Assembly: GCA_033558025.1 (NCBI GenBank)
Contig: JAUCEF010000010.1
Coordinates: 397,001 to 461,000 of the forward strand
DNA length: 64,000 nt
Source: Phytophthora sp. 'mugwort'
Lineage: Eukaryota; Oomycota; Peronosporomycetes; Peronosporales; Peronosporaceae
Direction: 5' to 3'
Both the position numbers and the translations under genes were made by a program. Position 1 is the first letter of the stretch; every line of letters starts with the position of its first letter. Positions 19,860-31,575 of this stretch are shown in pieces. The notes below the pieces were generated by a model. It was given only the letters and a program-made list of their open reading frames with translations. It was not told the origin of the DNA and ran no database searches.

Positions 19860-21751
19860 CCCAAAGTAGGTGTTGAGGAGACCCTGGTCCTTCAAGCCGT
19901 AGTCATCATCCAACTTCTGGAGCATCTTCTCCTTGTACGCCATGTTCTTGGTGGCACAGATGACATCGTCCACGTACAGTAGGACTATAGCGAACTCGCC
20001 ATCGCGATCGTACTAGTGCAAGCACGGCTCGGCAGCATATCGATTGAATCCATAGCGTAGGAATCAGGCATTCACCTCCGTGTTCTACTCACGACCGGAC
20101 TGTTTGAGGTCATAGAGTGCTCTAAAAATCACGTAAATCATGGCATTTATCTCACATGGATAGCCTTCAAGTGATTCCATGTATTGGCTTATCGCCAGCA
20201 AGGCGTTGAGGTAGGCTGTGTTGATGCCTCCATGGAGAATGGCAGGCTCAACAGTTGAGATGCTGCAATGAATAGTCTAAACATCACCATGCGTGCAACA
20301 GGACTGAAGTTTTCGTCACAATCAATTGCCCGAACGCTGTTTGGCGCCGGGAGCCACAATCCGCGCTTGAAAGCGCACAGCGTATGCCAAATGGTCTGTC
20401 TTGACGTCGTAGACCCACATCGTCTGGACACGGCCTTCGTGCCCTTCGCCATCTCGCTCCGAACCATTCCGAGCACGTCCTTGGCTTTCGTTGCATCCAT
20501 CTCCTCATCCATCGATGCTTTCCAGTAGTCAGCGAACTTCGACCGCATAGGCTCGCGAGAATTTCTGGGATTCTTGGCATCGCTCGCGCGGACACCAGCT
20601 CGCCGCATCTGCCTGCATGCAGCGCCTTGAAAGCAGAGTTTACCACGAAGTGCCGGTTTTCGGCGCCCGTGGTACTCGCGAAGCCCTGGGCGTCTCGAAG
20701 TAGCCTGCACTGGCTGCGGGTCCACTTTAGTTCTCTTGCGCTGTCGGTTCCATCTGACTTCGACACTTCTCGGTCGTCTGCGACCAATAGTTGCTCCGTA
20801 GCAACCATCAATGCACCTGCATTGCCTGTATCAATTTTGTGTGCGTCGCTCGGATAAAATAAACAATCGTAATTGTCGTCGATTACATGACGAATACTCG
20901 CAGCAATGGCTTTATCGAGGCCGAGTTCATGTTCATTGTCATCGTCTTCCCTAGTTTCGGCTGCATCATGTTCATCTTCTTCAATTCTTCAGCGCCGTTG
21001 GTCACATTTTCATTGCTGCCTGCAATAGATTCGGCAGCATTATCATCAGCGTTGTCAACAGCAGAAGACCCGTCTAGAGCATCTCTGCTTCCTGCAACTT
21101 CGCCCTCCTGCGTTCCTCCGGACGATCGTTGTCACCCGCAGGGAGCAGTTTTGCAACATGTTTTCCAATAGGCGCCGTTTGCTACTGGCCAGGTCATCGC
21201 TTATACTGAGCTCTGCGCACTCTGAGGACCATTCTCTATATCTTGCCCACTCGTGATTGCCTCGAGAATGGTCAGGGGTCGACTCCGTAGTTCACACGTC
21301 TTCGACGGCGTCGCTGTCAGCAGACTCGACATCTTCCATTTGAATGTCACTGGTCTCACACTCTGAATCGTTCACCTCAGGTACTGGAGCGATCATCTTC
21401 ACCGTCGGGAAAGTAATTTAATTCGCCCTCCTCAAAGAACTCGTTGAACGTCTGAGATCACCGGCTTACTTTGTTTTCTGTAGTCGCTGTCGCATCGGTC
21501 CTTGTATTTGACCGCCCCGTTGATCTCCCAACCGAACACGAAACCCTTCTTGTGCTCGGTCGGGAAATATACGTGACATCCAACGATGTTCTCGCGATAC
21601 CCAAGCAAAACCCGACCCTTAGTTCTTGCTGAGCTTCTTACGCATAGCCTTTGGTGTGTAGCAATATGCGAGCGAATCAAATGCTCGAATGTGGCGGATG
21701 CCAGGATTTGACCCGAATATCAGCTCGTACAGAGCGCGCCCTACGGCTTTG
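19860..21751 (-). pseudogene. Element D: heavily decayed copia pol
   Basis: Minus-strand fragments appear in order from high to low coordinates. The integrase end is at 21619-21751 (ALYELIFGSNPGIRHIRAFDSLAYCYTPKAMRKKL in pieces). A low-complexity acidic linker follows near 20900-21430. The RT start is at about 20189-20600 (FADYWKASMDEEMDATK, then ENFSPVARM). The RT catalytic block LLYVDDVICATKNM is at about 19940-20000, followed by KMLQKLDDDYGLKDQGLL. Many stops and shifts interrupt it. Sequence differs from families A, B and C, so it is a fourth lineage and the oldest in the window. Its 5' part is cut off at 21752 by a family A LTR. Confidence 0.7.
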
Positions 21752-22094
21752 TGATAGAAGGTATGGATCTTGATACGCGAAGCTTGGACGGAGCGAAGAG
21801 AGTTCTGCACTTGGTGCGAGGACCGGAGTGAAGACCACTTAAGCTGAAGAAGGAAGATTCGAAAGTGATTGATTTATCGGAGCTTACACTACTTAGTCTA
21901 CCACATAGATATGCAGCCCTGCATCCAATCATTTGGTGCAACCAATCACCAACACTCCGCACTCGTCCCATCATCCTACTCGTCTAATCATCGGTTGCGT
22001 AAACAACGTACCGTAAACATCGCGGGATCGTATTGGACCGGTTCGGGTTAACCGGTTACTGGTACACAGTACCAAAACCCGGCAACCCTCAATA
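21752..22094 (-). repeat. Family A LTR, minus orientation, without adjoining internal region
   Basis: Complete LTR from TGATAGAAGG to CTCAATA (343 bp). On the left it abuts element D integrase, on the right an E fragment, so the two sides are not the halves of one target and no 5-bp duplication is visible. It is a solo LTR that was later rearranged, or one end of a deleted element. Confidence 0.8.
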
Positions 22095-22240
22095 TTTCTT
22101 CCTAAATGGCTTCCGATGCTTCTTCCAAAACGACAGCCTGCACAATCGATCTTCCCGTTGTGCTAAGCATTATGCCCATGGCCATGCCGTGATCGACCAT
22201 CGGTCTGATGTACTCTGGGCATGTATGAGGTAATCGCTCG
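22095..22240 (-). repeat. E-repeat fragment (copia pre-integrase segment)
   Basis: A 146-bp diverged piece of the E unit encodes YERL-HTCPEYIRPMVDHGMA and a degenerate zinc-pair region. It lies between two family A LTRs of opposite orientation. It is more diverged than the E copies further right. Confidence 0.7.
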
Positions 22241-22498
22241 TAGTGAGAGTTGCCGGGTTTTGGTACTGTGTACCAGTAACCGGTTAACCCGAACCGGTCC
22301 AACACGATCCCGCGATGTTTACGGTACGTTGTTTACGCAACCGATGATTAGACGAGTAGGATGATTGGACGAGTACAGAGTGTTGGTGATTGGACGCACC
22401 AAATGATTGGATGCAGGGCTGCATATCTATGTGGTAGACAGGTAGTGTAAGCTCCGATAAATCAATCACTTTCGCATCTTCCTTCTTCAGCTCAAGTG
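22241..22498 (+). repeat. A1 5' LTR, left part
   Basis: The first 258 bp of a family A LTR, starting TAGTGAGAG (canonical TATTGAGGG). It breaks at CTCAAGTG, where the B1 element is inserted. The rest of the LTR resumes at 27213 with the duplicated AAGTG. Confidence 0.85.
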
Positions 22499-22842
22499 AA
22501 AAGACTTGTGGTCTTTAGAGCAAAATGCAGAGTGATTGATTCGGTCCTTAGTTCGCTAAGCTACTCTAAGCCTCTCTTCCACCTACTGGGTATACTACTG
22601 GATTCCTTACTGGCTACTGAGTTCTTCCAGCCAATCAGCGTGTGACACGTCGTATCTCCATCTTGTACCCACAATCTTGTACCCACGTGTGCGTAATCGT
22701 CGATTCGTCAACAGTGTCCCGTAATCCATGTGCCATCATCAGTGTCCCATAATCACACAAGTAATTATGGCTCCACGGACTTGAAGGCCATACCGGTTTC
22801 TACTGGTACGCCGGGGCTGGACGAGACACATCCTTGACAACA
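22499..22842 (-). repeat. B1 3' LTR
   Basis: About 344 bp, element-orientation start TGTTGTCAAGGATGTG. It contains AATCAATCACT upstream of GCATTTTG, the family B initiator-like site, and two TTGTACCCAC copies near 22668 and 22679 (plus strand). Confidence 0.85.
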
Positions 22843-25800
22843 CTCCCACTCGGCTCGGCAGTTTGGTGCTTGAATTCCCAGCATGCTTCGAAGGCTTTTG
22901 AACTGGACAGCAGTAATCGGCTTGGTCATCAGATCTGCCTTCATGTCCTTCGTCGAGCAATATTGCAACACCACTTGGCCGTCTTCCACTTTCTCGCGAA
23001 CAAAGTGGTAGCGGATGTCGATGTGCTTGGTGCGCTTTTGAAACTCGGGGTTCTTGGCCAACGCGATGGAGCCTTGATTATCCCCGTAAATCTTGACTGC
23101 TTCATCGTTCTTCATCTCGTCGAGTTCACACAGAAATGCCTTCAGCCAAATCGCCTCTTGTGCTGCTTCAGTCAGCGCCATGTATTCCGCCTCCGTCGAT
23201 GCCAGCGCCACGGTGCGCTGCTTCTTGCTTCTCCAGCTGATGCACCCGCCGTTCATCATAAACGCGTAGCCGCTTGTGCTCCGTCGAGTTTCCACGCCGC
23301 CAGCTCAATCTGCATCCGAGTATCCTTCGAGTCCGTCCTTGCAGCTGGCTTGGAACTCGATACCGTGTGCCTTCGTCCCTTGAATGTACCTGAAAACCCT
23401 CTTGAGCGCCTGCCAATGTGTCGGACATGGATCTGAAGCAAACTGGCTGAGAACTCCCACTGCAGCGCGAGTCCCCACCATGAGATACATCAGGCAGCCG
23501 ACAGCATTGTGGTACGGCACCTTTGCCATGGTCTCCACGTGCCTGCAGCCTCCTCCGCAGATGGTCTTGGTCAACTTGAGCCCTGGATCTTGCGGTGTCT
23601 TGACGGGGTTGCTCTTCTCCATGCCAAACTTCTCCAGAATGTCTTTCGCAAACTTGTTCTGACGCATGGACACTTTGCCACTTGCAACATCTTGATCGAT
23701 TTCCATGCCGAGGAAGTACTTGAGTTGGACGAGGTCTGTCATCTCGAACCGCTCATTTAGTGCCTTCTACGTCATCTGGAGCAGCTCGTCGTTGTTACAA
23801 GGTCGTCGACATAGAGTGCGACGAGAATCATGTCTTGATCATCCCACTTGACGTAGACGCAGTGATCGGCTTTGCACTTCGTGAACCCCATTTCGGCGTG
23901 AATTTGTCGATGGTCTGGTTCCCCATCCGCGGCGACTGCTTCAGACCGTAAAGGGAGCGCTTCATCTGGCAGACATAGTCTGGGTGAACTTCATCGACAT
24001 ATCCGTCCGGCTGCGCCATGTAGATGTCTTCGTCAAGTAGTCCGTTAAGAAAAGCTGTCTTGACATCCATCTCGTGCACCGTCAGGTTGTACTTAGCCGC
24101 CAACTGAGCAGAATCCTGATCGACGTGAACTTGGCTACCGGCGCAAACGTTTCTTCATAGTCGATGCCGTACTTCTGTGAAAATCCCGTGGCCACTAGTC
24201 GCGCCTTGAATCGCTCGATCTCTCCAGCTTGACTCTCCTTGACGCGAAACACCCATCGACAGCCGATTGCCTTGCGACCCTTTGGCAGTAGCACCAACAC
24301 CCATGTCTTGTTCTTGCTAAGCGAGTTGACTTCTGAGTCACACGCATTCTTCCACTTGGCCACGTTGCTGGATTCCATCGCCGACTTGAACGTGGTCGGC
24401 ATTTCTCCCACTGAATCCACAACATAGGCCGCTTCGTAGTCTTCTTCTCCTCTTGCGACCGCTGACATCTCTTCCAGTGTCTGCAGTCGAATTTGTCGCT
24501 TACTTCGTGGAATTTCCACATACTTTTCAAGCGATTGCGTCCGCTGGTGTCGCTTTGCGCCGGGCTCAAAGGCTTGGAGCGGCACCGAATCGTCTTGAGA
24601 CTCATCTTCGGACGATGTTTCTTGGTCTGTTGACACTTCATCTTGAGGTTTAACGACAGCATCTTGGTCGTAACTGCGTCTCCCACCGTCGAAAACGTCC
24701 TCCATAAACTGCGATCGCGACTGACCAGTACGCGACCGCTCTTAATCACCTCGAAGCGAAACGATTTATCATGCTCCGAGTACCCGAGAAAACGACATTG
24801 TACTGCTCGAGCGTCGAGCTTGGTGCGTTTCTCCTTCGGGATCGTCACATACGCATGGCAACCGAATACCTTCAGGTTTGCCAGCAACGGTTTCTTCCCG
24901 GTCCAAACTTAGTGCGGCGACTTGTCGTCGCTGGTAGCGCGCGTCGGATACCGATTTCGAAAAAAAGTAGCGGCCCACCACAGCTTCCCCCCAATACGAC
25001 TTGGACAATCCTGCATGCTCCAACATGCAGCGCGCGCATTCCACCAGCGTTCGATTCATTCGTTGCACCGCCTCGTTCAACTGCGGAGTGTAGGGTGGCG
25101 TGAACTTCTGCTCGATACCGCGACGCTTGCAAAATTTGGCCATCTCGCCTGACGTATATTCGCCACTGTTATCGCAGCGGAATCTTTTCACAACGCTGCC
25201 AGGTTGGGTTTCCGCGTAAGTGACAAACTCGGCAAACTTGTCCGCCGGTTCCGACTTGTTTCGAAGTAAATACACCACACAAAACTGCGAGTACTCGTCG
25301 ATAAATGTAACGAAATAGCGCTTACCGCTAAACGTCGCCGACTGTATGGAACCACACACATCGCTATGGATGACTTCCAGCAGTTGTCGGGCGTGGATCG
25401 GTGACTTTGGCATGTAGATCACTCGAGTTTGCTTGCTAAGTGCACACCCATCACATAGCTCCCACTTCTTCACTGCCGCGATGTCAATCCCAACAATCCC
25501 GACGCCGTAGCCCTTCTTGGCGATGGCGTCTAGACCGCCGTGGCCAATGTGTCCAAGTCGAAGGTGTCAGAGGTACGAAGTGGTGTCTCCATTGCGATCC
25601 TTCGAGCTCGACATGTTGGCCTCGTCCGGCATGATCGGAGTCATGCATAACTTGTACAGTTCATTGCCCGCGCGCTCACCAAGCTTCTACTTGATGCTTC
25701 TTTGCCGTGGTGAAGCACCCGTCGGATTCGAACGTAACCGGACCAACATCCTTGGTGAAACGTCCAACGGAGAACAAGTTCCGTGACAACTTCGGGATGT

Positions 25801-26862
25801 GCCACACACTGGTAAACACACCCTTCTTGATCCCTTGTGGCGTCTTCATCGACATCAGAATGTCGCCGGTCCCCACCGCTTGAACAACACCATCGTCCGC
25901 GAGGCGTACCTCCACCGGAGAGATCTTCTTGCATTCTTCATGTACTCCTTCGAGTACGTCATGTGCTGCGTCGCACCCGAGTCGACCAGCCAAGCTTCAC
26001 TCGACTTGGTGCCCTTGCCACCAACCGAGAACAGGTAATCACCCGATTCTTATTCCACTTGAGCGACGCTTGCACGCTGCGGTTTCTGGCGTCCCGCGTT
26101 CTCGCGTCCTCACAGGGCACTTGGCGATCCAATGCCATTGTTCGCCACAGTATGGCAGGCACTCGTCTTCGACGCCTGACGACCCTTGCGCTTTCCGCTG
26201 TCGCTCGTCAGGAACGCAACACCACCACCTTGCTCCTTGCGCTTCATGTCCTCATGCAGCAGCCGAGTCGTCACGAGTTCCCACGACAGCGAGTCGACCC
26301 TTGACTCCAACGCCGTGATGAGGAACTGGTACGACTCGCTGAGACCTCCCAGAAGCGTGATCACCAAGTCGTCTTCGCTGACCGGAGCGCCCACCGCGTC
26401 AAGCTGTTCTGCCAGCGTCTTGATCTTGTTGATGTGCTCCAGCACATCATCACCTTCGTCCATCATCGTCGTGAAGAAACGTCGACGAAGGAAGAGCTTA
26501 TTGGCCAAACTCGTCTTCTCGAAGTATCCTTCCAGCCTTGACCATGCATAATGCGCACCACTCGCCGACCGGACCAACAGTAGCTGCGAATCCTCCAACG
26601 CGAGGCAGATGATCGCCATCGCCTTGCGCGACTTCTTCCGAAAGAGCGCTTGATCCGCCGCAGTCTGGCAGTGCTCCAGCTTCACTTCCCCACTTGTCAC
26701 TTCCCACAGTTCACGCTCCTCGAGCACCATTTGCATCTTGAACTTCCACGTGTGGAAGTTGGTTCCGTCGAACTTGTTGATGCGAGCGGTCGTAGTCGTG
26801 GGGTTGTCCATGACGAAGGCGTAGTCGAAGTCTTGGGCAGCATCTGCGGGGCTTGGGCTCAT
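22765..26862 (-). pseudogene. B1 gag-pol polyprotein remnant
   Basis: Translation starts at ATG 26862 inside the primer site. Gag spans 26110-26862 (RINKFDGTNFHTWKFKMQ; the UBN2/copia gag fold); its zinc knuckle is destroyed by a shift (CHTVANNGIG instead of CHNCGKHGHW in B2). Protease lies about 25676-25993 and pre-integrase and integrase about 24769-25640 (CDGCALSKQT, then HSDVCG, FIDEYSQFCVVY, DNSGEY). RT spans about 23305-24705; unlike B2 it retains the motif with [10 protein letters not shown]. RNase H and tail are 22765-23295 (STEAEYMALTEA, then HIDIRYHFVREKVEDG). At least six frameshifts or stops make it dead. The C-terminal codons run into the 3' LTR. Confidence 0.88.
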
Positions 26863-26867
26863 AATCC

Positions 26868-27212
26868 AAAGGCTTGTGGTCGTTAGAGCAAAATGCAAAG
26901 TGATTGATTCGGTCCTTAGTTCGCTAAGCTACTCTAAGTCTCTCTTCTACCTACTGAATAACAACTACTGGATTCATTACTGGCTGCTGAGTTCTTCCAG
27001 CTAATCAGTGAGTGACACGTCGTATCCCCATCTTGTACCCACAATCTTGTACCCACGTATGCGTAATCATCGATACGTCAACAGCGTCCCGTAATCCATG
27101 TGCCATCATCAGTGTCCCATAATCACACAAGTGATTATGGCTCCACGGACTTGAAGGCCATACTGGTTTCTACTGGTACGCCGGGGCTGGACGAGACGCA
27201 TCCTTGACAACA
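26868..27212 (-). repeat. B1 5' LTR
   Basis: About 345 bp, ending at 27212 (TGTTGTCAAGG in element orientation). It differs from the 3' LTR at several positions and at the PBS side, so B1 is not a very recent insertion. The next base, 27213, starts the target duplication. Confidence 0.85.
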
Positions 27213-27217
27213 AAGTG

Positions 27218-27300
27218 GTCTTCACTCCGGTCCTCGCACCAAGTGCAGAACTCCCTTCGCTCAACCCAAGCCTCGCTTCAAGACCTCAACACCTTTATCA
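27218..27300 (+). repeat. A1 5' LTR, right part
   Basis: The last 83 bp of the interrupted LTR, ending TTTATCA just before the primer site GGTTATGAGCCCAA. Confidence 0.85.
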
Positions 27301-27314
27301 GGTTATGAGCCCAA
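27301..27314 (+). other. A1 primer-binding site overlapping the gag ATG
   Basis: GGTTATGAGCCCAA directly follows the LTR end TATCA. Its complement contains the CAU anticodon loop of tRNA-Met, as in half-tRNA-primed copia elements. The gag start codon (27305) lies inside it. Confidence 0.75.
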
Positions 27315-30300
27315 ACACCATGTCCTCTGCCCAAGACGTCTCGACCAAGGTCTCCATCGACAAGTTCAACGGAGACAACTACGCGACGTGGAACCGCTAC
27401 ATGCGCGGCGTGTTCCTGACCAAGTCGGTGTGGCATGTGGTGAATCGGGAAACGTCTCCATCCTTTACGGACTCCCGGGCCAAGGACGACTACGTCAAGT
27501 CGAGCAACATCGCTTTCGGACTGATGTTGCTCCACATGGACGCTAACTACCATCACGTGGTCGATGACTGCGAGGAAGCCTGGGTCGCGTGGACGCGCTT
27601 GAAGACGCGGTACGGTGGATCGCAGAAGGCTGGTCGCATCTACCTCAAGCGCCAGCTCTTCAGCATGGAGATGACGGAAGGCGGCAATGTGTTGCATCAT
27701 TGCAATGATGTCCTGAACATCAGCGCCAAGCTCAGCAGCATCGGCGCCAAGATGGAGGACGAGGACGTGGCGATCTGCTTGCTGCGCAGTCTCCCCCAAG
27801 AGCTACGAGAACGTCGTGCTGAACTTGGAGATGAGCAATGCAGAGCTGAAGACGCAAGACGTCGCGAAGGTGCTCACGAACGAGCATATCAAGCGGCAGG
27901 GCGAGAAGACTCCGTCGGTGAAAACTGAAGACGCGGCCAAGGCGTTCAGTGCCGAGCGAGAATCTCGTCAGTGCACGTACTGCGGAAAATTGGGGCATGT
28001 CATTGACAAGTGCTGGACCAAGCAGAAGGACGAGAACCGAGGGCCAAGACGCGGCGGCAACGGCCGTAGACGTGGGGCCAACAACATCCAGTGGAGAAAC
28101 GACAGCGACGGCTACGACAACGACTACGATCAAGTGGCGTTCGCGGTTTCGTTGGAATGTGGAGTTTCGACGGACAAGAATGTGTCCGGGATGTGGGCGG
28201 TCGACAGCGGTGCCACGCACCCTATTTGCAACGACAAGTGCCAATTTGATCGAGCGAAATGAAGGCGAACTTTCGGTGGCCGATGGCAACAAGGCTACCA
28301 TCAAGGGTGTGGGGACCATCGCCAAAAGAGTGGTCCTGCCCAACGGCGACGAGCGCGAGATCGCGCTGTACGTGCCAAATATGAGCAAGACTCTGCTTTC
28401 GGTGCCGCAGATAAACAAGCATGGCAAGTTCCAAGTGATATTTGACGGTACTGAGATGCACGTTTCGCGCAAGGACTCGAATCAAGTGGTGGCGACGGCG
28501 GATCTCGTGGATGGACTCTACTGGCTTCGCACACCTTAGCGATCGGCAAATGCGGCGACAAGTGGAAGGACGGTCGATTTGCACGCGCGTATGGGTCACG
28601 CTCCAGTCGAGGTTCTTCGCAAGATGGTCGACACCAAGATGATCAAGGACGCGAAAGCACCTTCCAAGTCGAGTGGACCAAGCATATGTCGCGGATGTCA
28701 GCAAGGTAAAATGGTCCAAAAACCATTCCCAAGCAACCGCGACAAGCGTCGCTACGACACATTTGAGCTGCTCCACTTTGGCATCTGCGGACCCATGGAG
28801 GAAAACTCGCTTGGCGGCAGCAAGTATCTGCTACCGATCGTGGACGAAGCCAGCGGATGCATGAAGGGTTTCTGTCTGCGTGCCAAGTCGGAGAGTGAAG
28901 ACTGCATCAAGACATACATCATGAAGGTACAGACGCAGTTCGGCAAGAAGGTCAAGTTTGTGCGGCACGACGGAGCTCGTGGGTTTGCGACCAACTCGCT
29001 CAAGGATTTCTACGAAGACGAAGGCATCGAGCAGCAAACCACGGTTCCGTACGCGCACCAGACCAACGGCACGGCAGAGCGAGCCATCCGAACTATCGTC
29101 ACGATCGGCCGCAGCATGTTGCATCACGCCAAGCTGGACAAGTGTTTCTGGGCTGAGGCGGCGATGACGGCCATCTATGTGAAGAACCGCCTGTCGTCAC
29201 CCAAGATCGAGCACAAGACTCCGTTCGAGATCGTCTACAAGTTCAAGCCAAGTGTGAAGCACATGCGTGTCTTTGGATGTCGGACGTACGTCCTGACCCC
29301 GAAGGAGAAGCGACTCAAGTGGGATCCCAAGGCTCGCGCCGGTTGTTTCTGGTTTACGAAGAAGTGTCCAAGGCGTATCGACTTTATGACATCGAGGCGG
29401 GGCAGGTGGTCATCAGTCGCGATGTCAACTTCGATGAATCGACCTTTGGACTTTCACCGCCGATTTCTGATGAAGATGTCGACGACCTGGACTTCGACTC
29501 GCTCGACATCGACGATGATGGTCCGCGCCAGACGGGACGAAGATGAAGCTGCCAGAAGACCGCGCGCTGTGCGTCACCGACCTGGACTGGAAGAAGCAAG
29601 TGCGCCGAATGACTCCCCTCCCCTCCGCACCGAGCAGACGCAGATGAAAGAGAAAAATCTGAAGACCAAGATGAAGAATCGGCTCCCCCTGTGTTTTGGC
29701 GTGCAAGTGCTAACACAGTCGAAGCAACTGTGGACTTATCGGAGCCGTTGACATTCCAAGAAGCGGTCAACGGCCCGGACCAACTGCACTGGCGCAAAGC
29801 AATTCATACTGAGCTAAAGTCGATGCGACTTCGTGGTGTCTTTCGTGCTGCCAAGTTGCCCAGCGGACAACGCGCCATCGGTACCAAGTGGGTGTTCAAG
29901 ACCAAGCGCAAAGCTGACGGATCGATCGAGAAGTACAAGGCGCGCCTGGTGGCCAAGGGTTTCAAGCAGAAGTACGGCATCGACTACACGGAGACGTTCT
30001 CGCCCATGGTCAAGTACGTGACGCTGCGCATGGTCATCGCGATCGCCAAGTACTTTGGCTGACCCCTCGACCAACTCGACGTGGTGACTGCGTTCCTATA
30101 CGGGATAATGAAGGAGTTGGTGTTCTGCGTGGTTCCTGAAGGCGTCGAGCTGGATGGTGATTTCGACTGCTTGGAATTGGTGAAGGCGATCTACGGTCTC
30201 AAGCAAGCTTCGCGCGTATGGAACGAGACCTTCGATGAATTTGAGTGTTCTATCGGTTTTCAAGTTTCGGCCTTCGACCCGTGCCTCTACATTAAGATTG

Positions 30301-30910
30301 TCGATGGCCACTGTGTGCTCGTGCTGGTCTACGTGGACGATGTGTTGGTCAGCGGAAGTTCACCCCAGCTGATCTCACGCACGAAGAATGACCTCAACAC
30401 ACGCTTCAAAATGACTGACAGTGGCAAGTGTGTGTTCGTCCTTGGAATCGAGCTGGTGGATGGCCCGGACGGCAGCGTGACGATGTGCCAGCGGCATTAT
30501 GTGGATGATATCCTGAAGCGTTTCGGTATGGACGAGTGCAAGGCTGTGGTGAGTCCGGTAGACATGAGCACTCGACTGGTTCCATGTGACGCAGCGACCA
30601 AGTGAACGCTCCGTTTCGCGAAGCTGTGGGTGCCCTCGTGCACTTAATGACTGCTATTGGCCCGGATATCGCGTACGCAGTGGGCTATGTATCGTGCTTC
30701 ATGGAGAACCCCCAAGAAGAACACTGGGTTGCGGTCAAGCGCAGTTTTCGCTATCTGCAAGGCACCAAGACGCATGGAATCTGTTTCAAGCCAGGCAACA
30801 AGATCGACTTTCGTGGGTATTCGGATGCGGACTGGGCTGGAGACCTCGCGGACCGCAAGTTGACTTCCGGCTACACGTTCATGCTGATGGGTGCGCCAGT
30901 GAGCTGGGGG
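27305..30910 (+). pseudogene. A1 gag-pol polyprotein remnant
   Basis: Gag begins at 27305 ([20 protein letters not shown]). The C-CCC-C site near 27796 changes frame; the +1 frame then carries the zinc knuckle [14 protein letters not shown] and protease WAVDSGATH. An 8-bp deletion at about 28238 breaks the protease (shared with A3 and A5). Integrase follows at about 28579-29340 with [19 protein letters not shown] and RHDGARGF. A one-base deletion near 29350 and TGA at 30060-30062 in RT are shared with A3, A5 and A6. RT has YVDDVLVSG; RNase H stops at GAPVSWG at the junction with E. A three-codon-plus gap near 28366 is shared only with A3. Inactive alone. Confidence 0.88.
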
Positions 30911-31575
30911 CGGCGCTAAGCATTATGCGCTTGGCCATGCCGTGATCGACCATCGGTCTGATGTACTCGGGGCATATATGAGCCAATCGCTCGTACCAGA
31001 CATCAATATCTTCGACCCATCCGTCACAGCAAAGTTTGCAATCACGCTCTGCTTCTTTACGGATTTCTTCTTGCGGCTCGCTGTGCCACTGAAAGTCCAA
31101 AATCGATGTTCATGTGTCGCGCGAATCACTTCGGTGTTGTCCATGCCGAAAATCCTCGTGTCCTGGTCCCACGGCATTGTGAATCCTGATCTAGTGTAAA
31201 TCCGGGAGAAAACAAGTTGCATCCAGCTTGCGGGACATAAAGCACGTCTTCCACGAACACAAATACTATTCTTCATCAATCCTAGTTCCTAGAAGAATTG
31301 TGTCAGACCCCTCTGCCTTAGCGCCAGCGTTGTCTGCGGATCCTGAGATTATCGGGTTCCAGTCGCTGTCTTCCATGCCCTGAGTGCCGTAAGATACTCC
31401 TTGCAGGCGACGATGTGAGCGTTTGCACCAGTGTCGAAATACGATTGACTTGAGTCATAGTCATGCTGTCGCTCAGCCCAGGCGATGTGCTCCGGCATGA
31501 ACTTGTTCACCTCGCCCTCGGTATTCGACTTCAATATATAAATCTTCACATGACAAGAAAATCCGTCCATCGCAG
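30911..31575 (-). repeat. E repeat, partial unit, minus orientation
   Basis: Starts at the exact point where E joins A1 RNase H (GAGCTGGGG/CGGCGCTAAGC). It encodes, on the minus strand, integrase start, protease with FDTGANAHI, and pre-integrase WYERLAHICPEYIRP, with stops. It ends at the LTR at 31576. It matches in reverse the stretch about 33010-33678. Confidence 0.8.

Larger units (their letters stand above)
22499..27212 (-). mobile_element. Element B1 (family B copia), 4.7 kb, nested in the A1 LTR
   Basis: The element is exactly delimited by the direct repeat AAGTG at 22494-22498 and 27213-27217. Its LTRs are 22499-22842 (3') and about 26868-27212 (5'), starting TGTTGTCAAGG. The inside encodes gag, protease, integrase, RT and RNase H in the normal copia order but in many broken frames. 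It is younger than A1, which it interrupts, and clearly more decayed than B2. Confidence 0.92.
22241..30910 (+). mobile_element. Element A1 (family A copia), split by B1 and truncated at RNase H
   Basis: A1 starts with a 5' LTR in two pieces (22241-22498 and 27218-27300) because B1 is inserted in it with the 5-bp duplication AAGTG. The primer site follows at 27301, then gag-pol to GAPVSWG of RNase H at 30910, where it joins an inverted E repeat. The RNase H end and 3' LTR are missing. It is the left arm of a large inverted repeat with A3. Confidence 0.85.

Noticed and set aside
27278..27799. Antisense frames inside the copia elements (for example 173-codon and 246-codon minus-strand frames)
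   Set aside because: They recur in every copy only because the sense sequence is repeated. The sense strand carries gag, zinc knuckle, protease, integrase and RT motifs.
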